This document shows, in pieces, positions 22,150 through 33,418 of a stretch of 64,000 bases of DNA. The notes under the pieces are model-generated. The model was not told where the DNA came from. It made no database searches and was given only the letters and a program-made list of their open reading frames with translations. Source of the stretch: Sphagnum compactum. Lineage: Eukaryota > Bryophyta > Sphagnopsida > Sphagnales. A program made the position numbers and the translations under genes. The stretch's first letter is position 1. Every line of letters starts with the position of its first letter. Location of the stretch: contig OZ234493.1 of NCBI GenBank assembly GCA_965153455.1, forward strand, positions 11,150,213 to 11,214,212. Direction: 5' to 3'.

Positions 22150-24360
22150 TCAATAATTGATCCCCTAGCAATATATCATGAAATTCATGTTTTCAAAATT
22201 CTTTGTTCACCTTACAATATGATTTAATATGTATAACATAAAGGTTATGAAAAATTGGTCACATTCATAGTAGAGGGGTTGAGGGTTTAAGGTTTGATGT
22301 GTGATTTATAACTTAATGTTTGAATTCATATTTTCTCAATATCAAATATTACAAGTTATTTTGAACATTTTTCCAATGATGTACATATTTATGTTTTTCC
22401 CCTCTTAAAGTTGCAAACTCATGTAAGGAAAACAAAAACTTAAAGTTTATTATTTGACAAGATTTTAATGGTTGTTTACAAAAACATTACAGCACATGAT
22501 GTCACCTTTATCTAATGGTTCACATACTAATAAAAATTGATACTTCGCCCATATATTAATCATATGTATGATTGAAATTTTATTTTATAGTTTTTTACAT
22601 ATATTAACTAATTTCTCACCTAAACTAAATATATAGTAGATCGTTAATATTTTATATTTTATAAATACATAACACAAGTTTTTATGTAATTTTTAAAAAT
22701 GATGGATAATATTGGCTTAAATATTGATCTTTAAATATATTGTTTTTTATATCAAATAAAAAATTATATAATTAAAAATATCTTAAAATTAAGATTTTAT
22801 TCATTTCAATAAATATAATATCTTAATATTTATTTAAACTACCATAATAATTGAATAAAAATTATATTAAATAAAAATTAGATGTATATAAACCCATTGA
22901 TCTGTATATTAAAAATTGTTATCATGTTTTTAAATTTTTAGAGAGAATTTAAAAATTCCAAAAGATAAGTTATTAACATTGTATATTTTATTAATGCATG
23001 TAATTGAATATTATTTCAATGTACGTTGGAATTTAGTTTATGACATATCATATAATGCCATATATGATCAATAATTTTTTAATAATTTAATGTGTATACC
23101 CTTTTGTATTAAAATATACTCAAGTTTAAAAAACTTTAATCTTTCATTAAAAATAAAATAGATGTAATTGTTTTTTGAATAAATGGATGGTTACTTGTGA
23201 TTAAAAAAATAAACATGGTGTATAAATATCAAATTGTAATGAATTTTTTAAAAATTAATTGAAATTTTAAAAACTTTATTCTTATGTCTTGTGGTTAATA
23301 ACATTATCACAACGTAATGAAGGTATTGCAGTTACACTTTTAAACTTTGTTCATGCAAAATGTGGTTAATTTTGCAGTACCTTCATTTACATATATTAAC
23401 CATTTTGCATTGGTCCATTAAACAATTCTTGTTGTTTATGAATTTGAAAATGTATTTCAACTATATCTAATGTTTTAATTCAAATTTCTACCAAGTTAAA
23501 ACACTTATGCAAATATTATATCTTGAAAAATGAAATATATATATAATTTCACTCATTAAGTATGTCATTATTTAATACATTGTAAATAAAAATTTACAAA
23601 AAATTAATTTACAGGGACTAAACTTACATAAAATTAGTAACTTGTATTTCAAACCTCAAATAAAATATCTTTAAATTTAAAAATTGATATTTTGTGTGCC
23701 ATTATTAATCTTTGAATCATAAGTAACCATTCATTTATTCATTGACCTCCACCCACTGGTGGGAACCAATGAAATCAATGGAGATATTGTGGTAGCAGGT
23801 TGTTGAAATTCAATTTTTGTTCATGTTTTCATGTATGGAGTTTGGTTAATACTTAATAAGAGCATGCACTAATGACAATTTTTAGGGAATTGGTTCATTC
23901 TTAACCCATGCTTCATTTTTTGTTTGATAACATGTGCATGCTTGAGCATTAGTGTGGCCTATATGTAATTTTCATTTATGTAATTTGGAATGGGTTGTTA
24001 TTGGTTACATGTGGTCTTAATGTGCATTTGGAGATGGAAACAGACCCACATTCAAGCATTATGATTTGCACAATATCAATTCTAACCCACAAGCAAATAA
24101 GAAGCTAATTTTGTAGGAGTGACAGTCATATCTTCCACATAAATCTCCATCAGCCAGGTTTTATCTAATCTACATCCAACATGTTCAAGCTCATTGTTTA
24201 ATTCATTTTTTAGCTTTGAGTCCTTGAATGTTCACTTTTGGTTTTACTATATAGTATGTAAAGGAGGAGTCTTAACAACAATATGTCCTTGGCTTAACAA
24301 TTATAGTAGTTCTTTTTATTATTCAACCAAATTTCTTGGTTCAACACCTAGATACACCTT
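22150..24360. other. AT-rich intergenic DNA, nothing recognised
   Basis: No coding frame, RNA gene or clear repeat unit was found. Composition resembles the interior of the neighbouring CACTA elements but I could not place element ends. Confidence 0.4.
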
Positions 24361-24368
24361 GTCTTACC

Positions 24369-25190
24369 ACCCAATATTTGCTTGGCTCACCATTGTGGCT
24401 TATTAATTTCAAGCATATAGTGTGGACAAGCATACATTAATGTTGGTCCACTTATTTGCTAATAGTCATTTTTGTTTCCTAAAACCATTTTGCCACTATA
24501 GTGCTTGTCCAAGCACTATGGCTTCTTTTCTAGCACATAGGTTCATTCCAATAGTGGTGGTCAACTACTTTTCCATAAGTGATTGTGCTTCATGAAATAG
24601 TTACAACTACCCCTAGTGCTTGTCTAAGCAATGTGGCTTCTTTCTAGCACATTAAAGTAAGGATCCATTCCTTTGCCAATAGTTAGTTTACTTTCTAAAA
24701 CTACCTCCACCACCCATGGTGCTTATTTCACCATTGTGTTTTGTTTTCAAGCACTTGGTCTCCTTCCATTAGTGAGGGTCCACTTGTTTTTAGGTAGTCA
24801 ATGTGCTCATTAGAATCACTTCGGCACCCATATTGCTTGTTTCACCATTGTAACTTCTTTTCAAGTGCCTAGTGTCTTTTAATTAGCTGTGGTCCACTCC
24901 TTTGCCAGTAATCATTGTGCTTCTTAAAACTAGGTCCACCACCCATAGTGTTGATAAGCCTTGTGGCTTCTTTTGAAGCACATTGGGTCCCTTTACTTGC
25001 GGTGTTCCACCTTTTTTAAGAGGCTTGTGCTTCCTAGAACCATAACCACAGCCACAATGTTTGTCTCAACACTATGGATTCCTTTCAAGGTCCTTCTATG
25101 AATGGTGATCCCCTTTCTTTGGTAGTACTCATAGTGCTTTCTTAAAGCACTACCATCGCCCAATGTCATTGGCTTAGGATTATGGCTAAA
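24369..25190. repeat. degenerate tandem array, about eight units of 100-125 bp
   Basis: Units are marked by GTGCTTGTCCAAGCACTATG-like cores at about 24380, 24500, 24617, 24718, 24834, 24956, 25057 and 25162. Each is followed by GGCTTCTTTTCAAGCAC and GTCCACTCCTTTGCC variants. It lies immediately upstream of the transposase-like relic at 25.5 kb and may be part of the same element. Confidence 0.75.
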
Positions 25191-25494
25191 TTTGATGCAC
25201 CTAGTTATCCCATTTTCAATTTTATTGAAAGGAAATGGGATTTTAGGTCATATGACACATGATGTAGTTTTGTTGCGGGTAAAACTCTTGCTTGAAATAT
25301 TAATTGGTGAATTGAATGTGTGGTTCAATTATGTTGGTTCATGATATGATACACTAAAAGATTTATCTTTGAACACCTTATACTATGGCATACCTATCCC
25401 CTAAAATTACATTTGCATTAACTTTTGTAAAGTTTGGGACATGTTTTCAATTTAAATATGGTGTGTTTGTGTTGAAATTATAGGCCTAGTTCCC

Positions 25495-26170
25495 ATGGCC
25501 AGCAAAAGGGCAAGTCTTGAAGAGGTTACCAAAAATGTAGTAAGGAAGGTAAAACCTAATATTGACCTTGGTGATGGAGCAAGTGATGAAGTTGACGAGG
25601 ATGAACTAGAAGAAAAACTTAGAAAAGAAAAAAACTATAAATACAAATGGGCATCACGAACATGAATAGCTGCAACAAATCAAGAAGTTAAAGAATTGTT
25701 ACAACTTTCAAACTCTGGATCAATTGGACCGTCAAAAGGTAGTGGTGTTGGGTGTAACACTACATACACTCCTAAGGGGGAGACATGTTCAATAACAATG
25801 CTGGCTAAAAATGCACTTTTGCACCTAGTTCATGACTTATTTGGTATGAGTGGGCAGTTCAACAAAAGGTAATAGAAAAGATGTTTGGACATGACTTAAT
25901 GAAGCCAATGTTACCCAATTTTTTGTCCAACCTTGTTGAAACAAAACAAAATAATCTTATTATTGAGGCCATCAAATCTGGAATTTTCACACACATAACA
26001 AGCAACCACACTATTAGACACAATGTGGCAAGGGAGTTTTTGGGCACCTTGGTCACCATTACCTTGGTCTCTAGTAAGAACGCAAGTGGCAAAATGGCGG
26101 CAAAAAATTTTGGGCCTTCAAGGAAATGTGTCTATTGAAGTCTACAACAATGTTTTCAAATTGAAGATGG
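25495..26170 (+). pseudogene. transposase-like gene relic, N-terminal part
   Basis: ATG at 25495 opens MASKRASLEEVTKNVVRKVK and an acidic stretch (DEVDEDELEEKL). An in-frame TGA at 25663 is followed by 60 more codons. After a frameshift near 25845 the text continues as YEWAVQQKVIEKMFGHDLMK to GPSRKCVY and, past another stop, IEDGALAFWTDIKK. From memory this layout matches a family of hypothetical proteins common in fern and other seedless-plant genomes, which I take to be transposon-encoded; unverified. Clearly inactive. Confidence 0.55.
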
Positions 26171-26900
26171 TGCATTGGCCTTTTGGACTGACATAAAAAA
26201 ATAGTAAAAGTCAATTGCACTTTCAACATAAACAAAAGATTTTATTATATAATGGTGGAAGGTGAAAGCATGGTAAAATGTATACTAGTTAAAAGTACTT
26301 GCCAATCTACTTGTCAACTAAACAAAAAAATAAGACCAAAACCCATCACAAAATTGTTATACATTCAATCTTTTTAGTTGAATTATAAACAAAAATATAT
26401 TTTTCATTATTATGCATTAACTTTTAAATTTTTCATTATAAAAGTAGGTTTCAAGTAGACTTTTCTAAATGCAAATAGCTTTTAAAACCCACTTTCTGCA
26501 ATGTAAGATTTGATTCAAGTATGTGTCAAGTATATTTTACCAAAAGAAAATAGATTTGTTTTTTGGTGACGCCCTTGAATATACAATGATCTTTATGCTA
26601 TAACTTCACACACATGTATATTTCATTAAATTTTCTAATGAAAAAGTAGGTTTGAAGACCATTTTGACTAGTCAATTTCAAACCTATTTATTTCCTACTT
26701 TTATTATTCCAAATTTTTTGAAAATTTGTAGTTGATTTACAATAAACCCAATTGAGGGCTCAATAGTTTCAAAATGAAATTTAAGTAAAATTTGAATCTA
26801 CTTTCTTGTATTTTCATGAAAAATTGCCTTTTTTTAAGCTTGAGATTTTTTTAGCAACTTTTTATGTACATTTTAGCATATTTTCACCCTAGACTATGGA
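26171..26900. other. AT-rich insertion or intron within the transposase-like relic
   Basis: Non-coding DNA separates two parts of the relic. The stretch 26560-26830 (AAGTAGGTTTGAAGACC and nearby sequence) is loosely similar to 62270-62480, so it may be an independent repeat inserted into the relic. Confidence 0.4.
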
Positions 26901-26904
26901 AACA

Positions 26905-27870
26905 ACTGTTTTTTTGAGCGAAAGAAAGTATGCAAAACGATACTTGGCAAAAAGCAAATTATAGAGCATCCCACTCATTTCTTGCAGGTGTTCCAAGTAC
27001 GAAAACTTTCAAAGCTTTAGTATGCTCTTGTAGCCATTTGTAAATGTTGCCGAGACTTTAAGATTGTACACAACAAAAACAAATTTGCTCAATTTGTTTT
27101 GTTTCATGACTTTTACTTTGCTTTGTTTTTATTTTTCATTGCTTTGCTTTAGTTTATTTTTCATGTGTTTCATTGTGTTCTCAAGCTTGTTAAGTAATTA
27201 TTCATATTCACATATGACTTTGATTGAATAAAGTATGTGTAATGTAGTTATACTCTTCACTAACTTCAAGGAGAAAGACCATAATGTCTCCATTGAACTC
27301 ACAAGTTTCACCCATTTGAAACCATGGTTTGTGAAGCACATGAAAGAGTGGAACACGTGTTGTTGCCGCTACCACACTAAACTAGTGGAACTAAAAATTG
27401 GCCTATACAACATGCACTCCAAGACTAGTGGTATTCATGCTAATTGCGCACGTAGATGTGTGGATGTTTATTGCCCTATAAATGCTTAAGATGTGGGTGA
27501 CTGTTGTGCCAGTCAAATTACATTTGCAAGGTTGGTTGACTTGTCTAGTTCTATTCTTTGTCCCAAACCAGTTGGTGATGAGTGTATAAGCAAGAGTGCT
27601 TAATGGGTGATTATTCATCATGTGGAATCAACACAATAAAGGTCTACCCCATTGAAGAGATTCTTTGTGTTTCAATAATGGTGTAATGGTGACGATACAC
27701 AAAGGTAATTGTTGGCTAGAAAGACAATGGTGATGACCGAAAAGTGATGCAACTATAGTACATGGATACTCCAACCTCCAAGCTCTTGGATTATCTCCAT
27801 CCAAGATTGAAGGAATTTGTCACCCATAACTTTGTGGCAAAATGGTAGGACAAGGTGCAACACTCCTCAC
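26905..27870 (+). pseudogene. transposase-like gene relic, middle part
   Basis: Fragments in changing frames read EHPTHFLQVFQ (about 26970-27000), then THLKPWFVKHMKEWNTCCCRYH with a Cys/His cluster and a second cluster NCARRCVDVYCPINA (27320-27489). After more decay comes LLDYLHPRLKEFVTHNFVAKW followed by a stop (about 27780-27855). The CCC..H clusters suggest a metal-binding region. The order relative to the other two parts is what a single ancestral protein would give. Confidence 0.5.
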
Positions 27871-28029
27871 CCATACATACATTTTATCCTTGTTTATACT
27901 TCAATTGGAATATATGTGCATCTAGTTAGGGCAATAATTCAATTTTTGCACTAATACTCATTATTAGCAATAATATGATTGTTCAATATTGAACAATCAT
28001 TTGGTAATCCTTTATTAGCACGGTACTTA

Positions 28030-28262
28030 AGTCTAGTTCTTGAATACGGTGGACAATCCTTATAGAGTCCTTGAATAGGATAGTCCAAGGAGGTAGATAG
28101 TTTTGGAATGGTGCAACTTGAAGTTAAAAGTGGACAATCCTTAAATAGTTCCTAAATATGATAGTATTTAAAAATGGATAGTCATTGAATAGTGCAATCT
28201 TTAGAAGTGGATAATCTTTGAATAGGGCAATCCTTATAAGTGGACACTCTTTAGATGATCCT
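28030..28262. repeat. short degenerate repeats of GTGGACAATCCTT type
   Basis: Blocks such as GTGGACAATCCTTATAG, GAATAGTGCAATC and TTTAGAAGTGGATAATC recur every 30-40 bp. They fall between coding fragments of the transposase-like relic and are probably a later expansion. Confidence 0.5.
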
Positions 28263-28304
28263 TTAATTATGTTTTCACACTGACAAGTTGTTGGTTTTTT
28301 TAAT

Positions 28305-28985
28305 AGGAATTCAAATAGTTTTTGAACAATATTCCTGATGACACCATTCTCTCATGAATAGATTTTTAAAAGAATTATGCATTCAAAACTTAGAACGAGG
28401 TCTAGGACATGCACTAATATAATTTCTAGATTACCATTTTGGTGCATATCACCTACATAGTTAACCTCAAGTTCAACCCAACCAATCCTCAAAGTTCTTG
28501 AATTATAAAGGAAATTCATTACTACATTAGTGATGACAAGACTCATGACAACCTTTTTGTGCAACATGCTTTAACCTTGCACTAGGGCAACTTGCAAACT
28601 AAGGGATGTTGGCCAAAACATCATGTGATTTGGAGTGATGGGTGCACTGCTTAGTTTAAGTTTGCTCAAACATGGTATTTTGTTGCGTAGTTTCCACAAC
28701 CAACTATTTGTTAGGAGAGGCTAGAGGGGATAAACATGTACTGGAACTACTTTGCAAGTGGTCATGGCAAGGGCAAAATTGATGGTGTTGGTGCCCTTTT
28801 TGAAGCGCAAGATTCATAAGAAGCAAATTAAGCCACATGCATGTAAGCTACAAAATGCAAAAGATGTTGTCACCTTTTGTCAAAAAAAAACAAGTATATG
28901 TCCAAAACCCATTGTCAATTCTTTGCATCCACTCTTGATTAGTATTTTTTTTGAATCAAAATTGCCATTGTTGTCACTTTAGTGG
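28305..28985 (+). pseudogene. transposase-like gene relic, C-terminal part
   Basis: Across many stops one frame reads NNIPDDTILS, ITILVHITYI, IIKEIHYYISDDKTHDNLFV, KGCWPKHHVIWSDGCTA, FKFAQTWYFVA and MYWNYFASGHGKGKIDGVGA. A frame change near 28800 then gives FLKRKIHKKQIKPHACKLQN. WSDGC and SGHGKGKIDG look like conserved acidic motifs of a DDE-type nuclease, an inference only. At least eight in-frame stops, mostly single-base changes of Gln, Trp or Arg codons, show long inactivity. Confidence 0.55.
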
Positions 28986-29059
28986 GTGAAATCAGGGGCC
29001 TTTGGTCCTCCTTGGTTAGAAGCAACAAATTTTTTTAAAAATAAAATAATGACATTCAT

Positions 29060-29605
29060 TTTTCAATCATCCAAGTTGTTCATACAATCCTTGGGGTCTA
29101 ATCCTTGGTACAATCCTTTTATATGAAGTCATTTTTCAAGTGGGCAATTATTTGTACAATCCTTAGATAGTCCTTTGCATCAAGGAACAATTGGTCCCTT
29201 TTTTTTCATAGTGTAAACCACATGGACATGTGCTTGCTAGTCCTTTTTCAAGTGGCAAATTCTTTGTATAGTCCTTAGATAGTCCTTTGCATCAAACAAC
29301 AATTGGTCCTTTTTTTTAATAGTGAAAACCAAATGGAAATGTGCTTGCTAGTCCTTTTTCAAGTGGGCAATTTTTTGTACAGTTCTTAGATAGTCCTTTG
29401 CATCAAGCTAGGATTGATCTTTTTTTTTAAATTATGAAAACCACATGGAAAATGTGCTTGCTAATCTTTTTTCAAGTGGGTAATTCTTTGTACAATCCTT
29501 AGATAGTCCTTTACATCAAGCAATAGTTGGTCCTTTTCAAAAGTAATGAAAACCACATGGAAATGTGCTTGCTAGTCCTTTTTTAATCATTCAAGTTCTT
29601 CATAC
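29060..29605. repeat. tandem array, 112 bp period
   Basis: CTTAGATAGTCCTTT recurs with TAGATAG at 29164, 29276, 29387 and 29500. Each unit also has AACCACATGGAAATGTGCTT and a GGTCC(T)n tract. A partial unit precedes the array and another is cut by the CACTA end at 29614. Confidence 0.85.
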
Positions 29606-29613
29606 AGTCCTTG

Positions 29614-31799
29614 CACTAGTAGAAAATTGGCCTAAATGTAACCACTTTATTTGTGACTATATGCAACTATTAATTATTTGCAACTACATTTGGACATTTT
29701 TGCAATTATTTATTGTGTTGGTCATATTTGCAACTATAGTGCAATTAGTTTGCAACTATTTTGGTGTTCATCCTTCGATGTGAACAACATTAAGTTTAAT
29801 TTTTATGTCCCATTAGTTGCAAATGTGATCAATTTAATTGCAACCCTATGAGTATACAAAGGTGTATTTTATGAATTCTAAGGAATATAGTTGGGTGTAT
29901 TAGGATTTATAAATGTATATTTTTAATTTATATGAACAACCATATTATATGTGTATTCAAGTATTATTATTAGCATAAATGGCCTTGATATTATGGTTAC
30001 ACTAAATAATGTATATTTTGAATATATTAAACTTTTACGTAAGATATTTTGCTAAATATATTGTGCCCATATTACAAGTTTATTCAAACCATTTTATTAT
30101 ACTTCTTAAAATTATTACAAATGGCATTTATTATTTATTATTAATATTATATTATATATTAATATTACTTAAATGTGATAAAAAAACTAAATTTCAATAT
30201 TATTTCTGACTAAAATTTTAAATAATAATATATTATTACATAATGGTCATAATGATGATGATGATATTAGAATGATAGGAAAAATAACCATAGAATTAAT
30301 GGGGTAATTATTTAAAACTTTATATATTATTAAATTATTTTCAAATGATTAATATACTTATTAAGAATTATTTTTTATTTATGAAAAAATTAATATTTAA
30401 TTATCATAAATCATAAGGACTTTAACAAGTGACATAATAATATATAATATTAATAAAATAGCTAACCTAGGCTAGCTACAAATGACATTATTATTATTAT
30501 TATAAGTAATCAATTACGAAGTATTATTAGATTAATATAATAATTACTAAGAAACATTAATATATAGTTTTAATTTTTTTCTTTTCAAATGTATAATTGA
30601 TATTAATTAATTATTAATAATTAAATGATTCTTATCAATTACTGATATATAAATTTTATTTTTAGTTTCATTATTTTATAATAATTATTGTATTAGTTAG
30701 AATGGGAATCTAATAAATTATTATTCAAATGTAGAAATTATTTTTGAAGGAAAATATACTTATTAAAAATATATAATATTTATTGTAATAGTTCATAATA
30801 GTTTTAATGAGTGAAGTAATAATATGAATAATAAAAATCAAATAGTTAACCTTGGCTACCAACTACTACAATAATAATTGAATTAATGTTATTGTTACTA
30901 TTAAATATTTACATTTATATTTACTATTAACTATATAAATGAAAATAATAATGGGAATAATTATAATAAAATAGTTAGCCTAGGCTAGGTTTTAATTATA
31001 TTACTAAATATTACTAAATATTTATTATTAAATATGAAATATTTCAGGTCTTTTATTAATTTATTTTGTTACGCAATAATAATTTAATTAGTTAATTATT
31101 TCAATATTAGCGAATTACTAGTTAATTAAATTGGTTGATAGATTATTATAGTGGATATATATTTAAAATTGAATATTATTATTTTTATCTAACGAATAAA
31201 TTAAGTAATTTTTAATAATAGCTAATAATATAATTAATTCATTGATTCATAAGATATTGATGATTATTACTATAAATAATTGGATAGTTTATTAAATGAA
31301 TTAGCTAGTTTTTAATTTAGTTTTTAAATAAATATTTAGTAAGTTTATTTTAAAATTTTCTATATTATGTTCATTAAATAATTAGTAATTTTATTAGTTA
31401 ATTAATTAGTTAATTAATTAGCTAGTTAGTTGTCACTAACCTACTTAATTATATATTTTTCAAGATGAGAATAAAAGCTAAAACATATGGGATAATTTTT
31501 TTTAATTGCAAGTAGTTTGCAACTAAAATTGTTTAATCACAAATGACTTGCAACTAAAATTTTTATCCCATATGTTTTGGCTTTCTTTCTCATCTTGAAA
31601 AGTATATAAACAAGGTGTTTTGTCTTACATTTTCATATTTAAAAAGATGGATATATGGGATGAGTCAATAAAAAAGACTTAACCCAAAATAAAATAAAAA
31701 TATTCATGTACTTATGATTTTGGAGTGACCCATGCCTTAGGAATTGGATATGATGTACACAAAAAAATTGTCTAGTTACATTTTTTTTACTTCTCCGCT
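29614..31799 (-). mobile_element. second CACTA element, same family, one end certain
   Basis: CACTAGTAGAAAATTGG at 29614 is preceded by TTG. The next 260 bp match the reverse complement of the right end of the 16.9-20.5 kb element (terminal repeat, AAATGTAACCACT, repeated TTTGCAACTA, GGTGTATTTTA). The orientation is therefore opposite. The other end is not clear: CTAGTTACA followed by a T-run and CTTCT near 31773-31795 could be a decayed terminus, but no TTG duplication follows. The interior is AT-rich and non-coding. Within it, 31600-31690 matches 17540-17640 inverted, as expected for the same family. Confidence 0.65.
31449..31612. repeat. inverted repeat (hairpin), arms about 50 bp
   Basis: The left arm contains TTTTTCAAGATGAGAA and AAACATATGGGATAA. 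The right arm, after a loop of about 60 bp, contains TTATCCCATATGTTTT and TTTCTCATCTTGAAAA. The loop holds two TTTGCAACTAAAA/CTTGCAACTAAAA motifs of the CACTA subterminal type. Confidence 0.75.
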
Positions 31800-32628
31800 G
31801 TTATGGCACTTTCCATTTGAATTTCTTGATTTTGGCAAAGTTAGGGGAAATTGGTGTTTTGGGGGGCTGAATTAGGGCAGATTTGGGGGCAAAAAGCGAG
31901 TGAATTGGGGGACTCTTCAGAAGTAATGTTGGGGGCAAATTTGGGGCTATTTGGGTGAGTTTTATGGCAGACTTATAGTGTTTGAGGGCTGGTTTCAAGG
32001 TGGCAAGGTGACATTTTAAACTTACCATACAAGTGCATGAGATGGGAAAATTTGCAACCAATCGAACGAAAAGAAAATCGTATTGATCCATTAATAATTA
32101 GTAGTGTAGTTTAGAGTTTGAAAGTAGGTTACCTGGAATCTATCCTAACCTACCTTAAAACTGGGAATTAGAATACTTTGAAAATAACAAGAACCAGAAT
32201 CAAAAGCACCTTTGAAAAACAAATACCGAAACCAAAATCGAGTCAAAATCAATTTCTTAAAAAAATTAAAAATCAAAATTGAAGGTTCCTTCTAGAGCCT
32301 AGGAATCACACTTAAGCTCTTATCAAATTAAGCTCATATCAAACTTAATATTTTTGTGGGGCAAATTTTCACACTGTGGCAACAAAAATAAAATAAAATA
32401 AAAGTTCTAGTACGAATTGTAAAAAAGGTTTTTCTTTTGGAAAAAAATGCAAAAGTCCAAAGGCTACTAGTTGAGCTTGTTTGCTTGGCCATATGGTAGG
32501 CTAGTGCGGTGCTCCTACGAAAGAAACAACACATGCATTATATACCAGCATGCAGCCTTCATATGTGATCTTCCCTTTTCTGGCGTTGGAAATGAAATGT
32601 TTAACATGTGATTACCATCGTACCTTGC

Positions 32629-32790
32629 CCATTTCAACACATGTTCGTTGAATGATTAATTAATTTTTAAAAATTCATATCCATTTCAACACATGTTCGT
32701 TGAATGATTAATTAATTTTTAAAAATTCATTTCCATTTCAACACATGTTTGTTGAATGATTAATTAATTTTTTAAAATTCATTTCAACAA
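32629..32790. repeat. three tandem units of 52 bp
   Basis: CCATTTCAACACATGTTCGT followed by TGAATGATTAATTAATTTTT begins at 32629, 32681 and 32733, nearly identical. It lies about 0.6 kb upstream of the P450. Confidence 0.85.
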
Positions 32791-33263
32791 ATGAAATAGT
32801 CCTAAATATTCAATATTTTTCCTTCAAAATATTTCTTGATTTGAAAGGAATAACTTTTGAAATTTTCAACATTCTTAAAAATATATAAAATTAGTGTTGA
32901 ATTGGCCAAGGTACTAGGGTATATGGTAGTGTGGGGCCACAGTGACCAGCACACCACCACTGGATGCCCCTTGTAACTCAGTTGTGAGTTAATATGTGGT
33001 TTCACGTTGGTAACCATTTATTTACGAAATAGGTCTCATATATAGGTAGACAGGTAGGAAAATAGGTAACTACCAGATAATTAGATGGTTTATACATAGG
33101 TCAGAAAATGGTTTCTTTGTCAAAAACAACCGAAAATTCGCTCCCGAAAAAAACACTGCTACCTATTCAAGTGGATGCAACCCGGGCCCAGGACAGGACG
33201 CCCACGGAAGTTGTCAATGCTGGAACTGGGAGCTTCCGAGCAGAGGCTCCTTATTGCAGGCAA

Positions 33264-33270
33264 TATAAAA
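33264..33270 (+). promoter_or_regulatory. possible TATA box of the P450 gene
   Basis: TATAAAA lies 149 bases before the ATG at 33419, in a GC-richer stretch than the surroundings. A start of transcription near 33295 would leave a leader of about 120 bases. Position and motif only. Confidence 0.4.
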
Positions 33271-33418
33271 AAAGCACTGCATGCTTCTTTTTTTCCTTGT
33301 CTGCCATTTGGCTTGATCCATCTTCTTCTGGAGAACAAGGGAGAGTGAAGATTCACTGACACCTTTCATTCCTGGATCTCATAAGAAATCACAGTGCGAG
33401 AAACATTCTGTGCATGCT

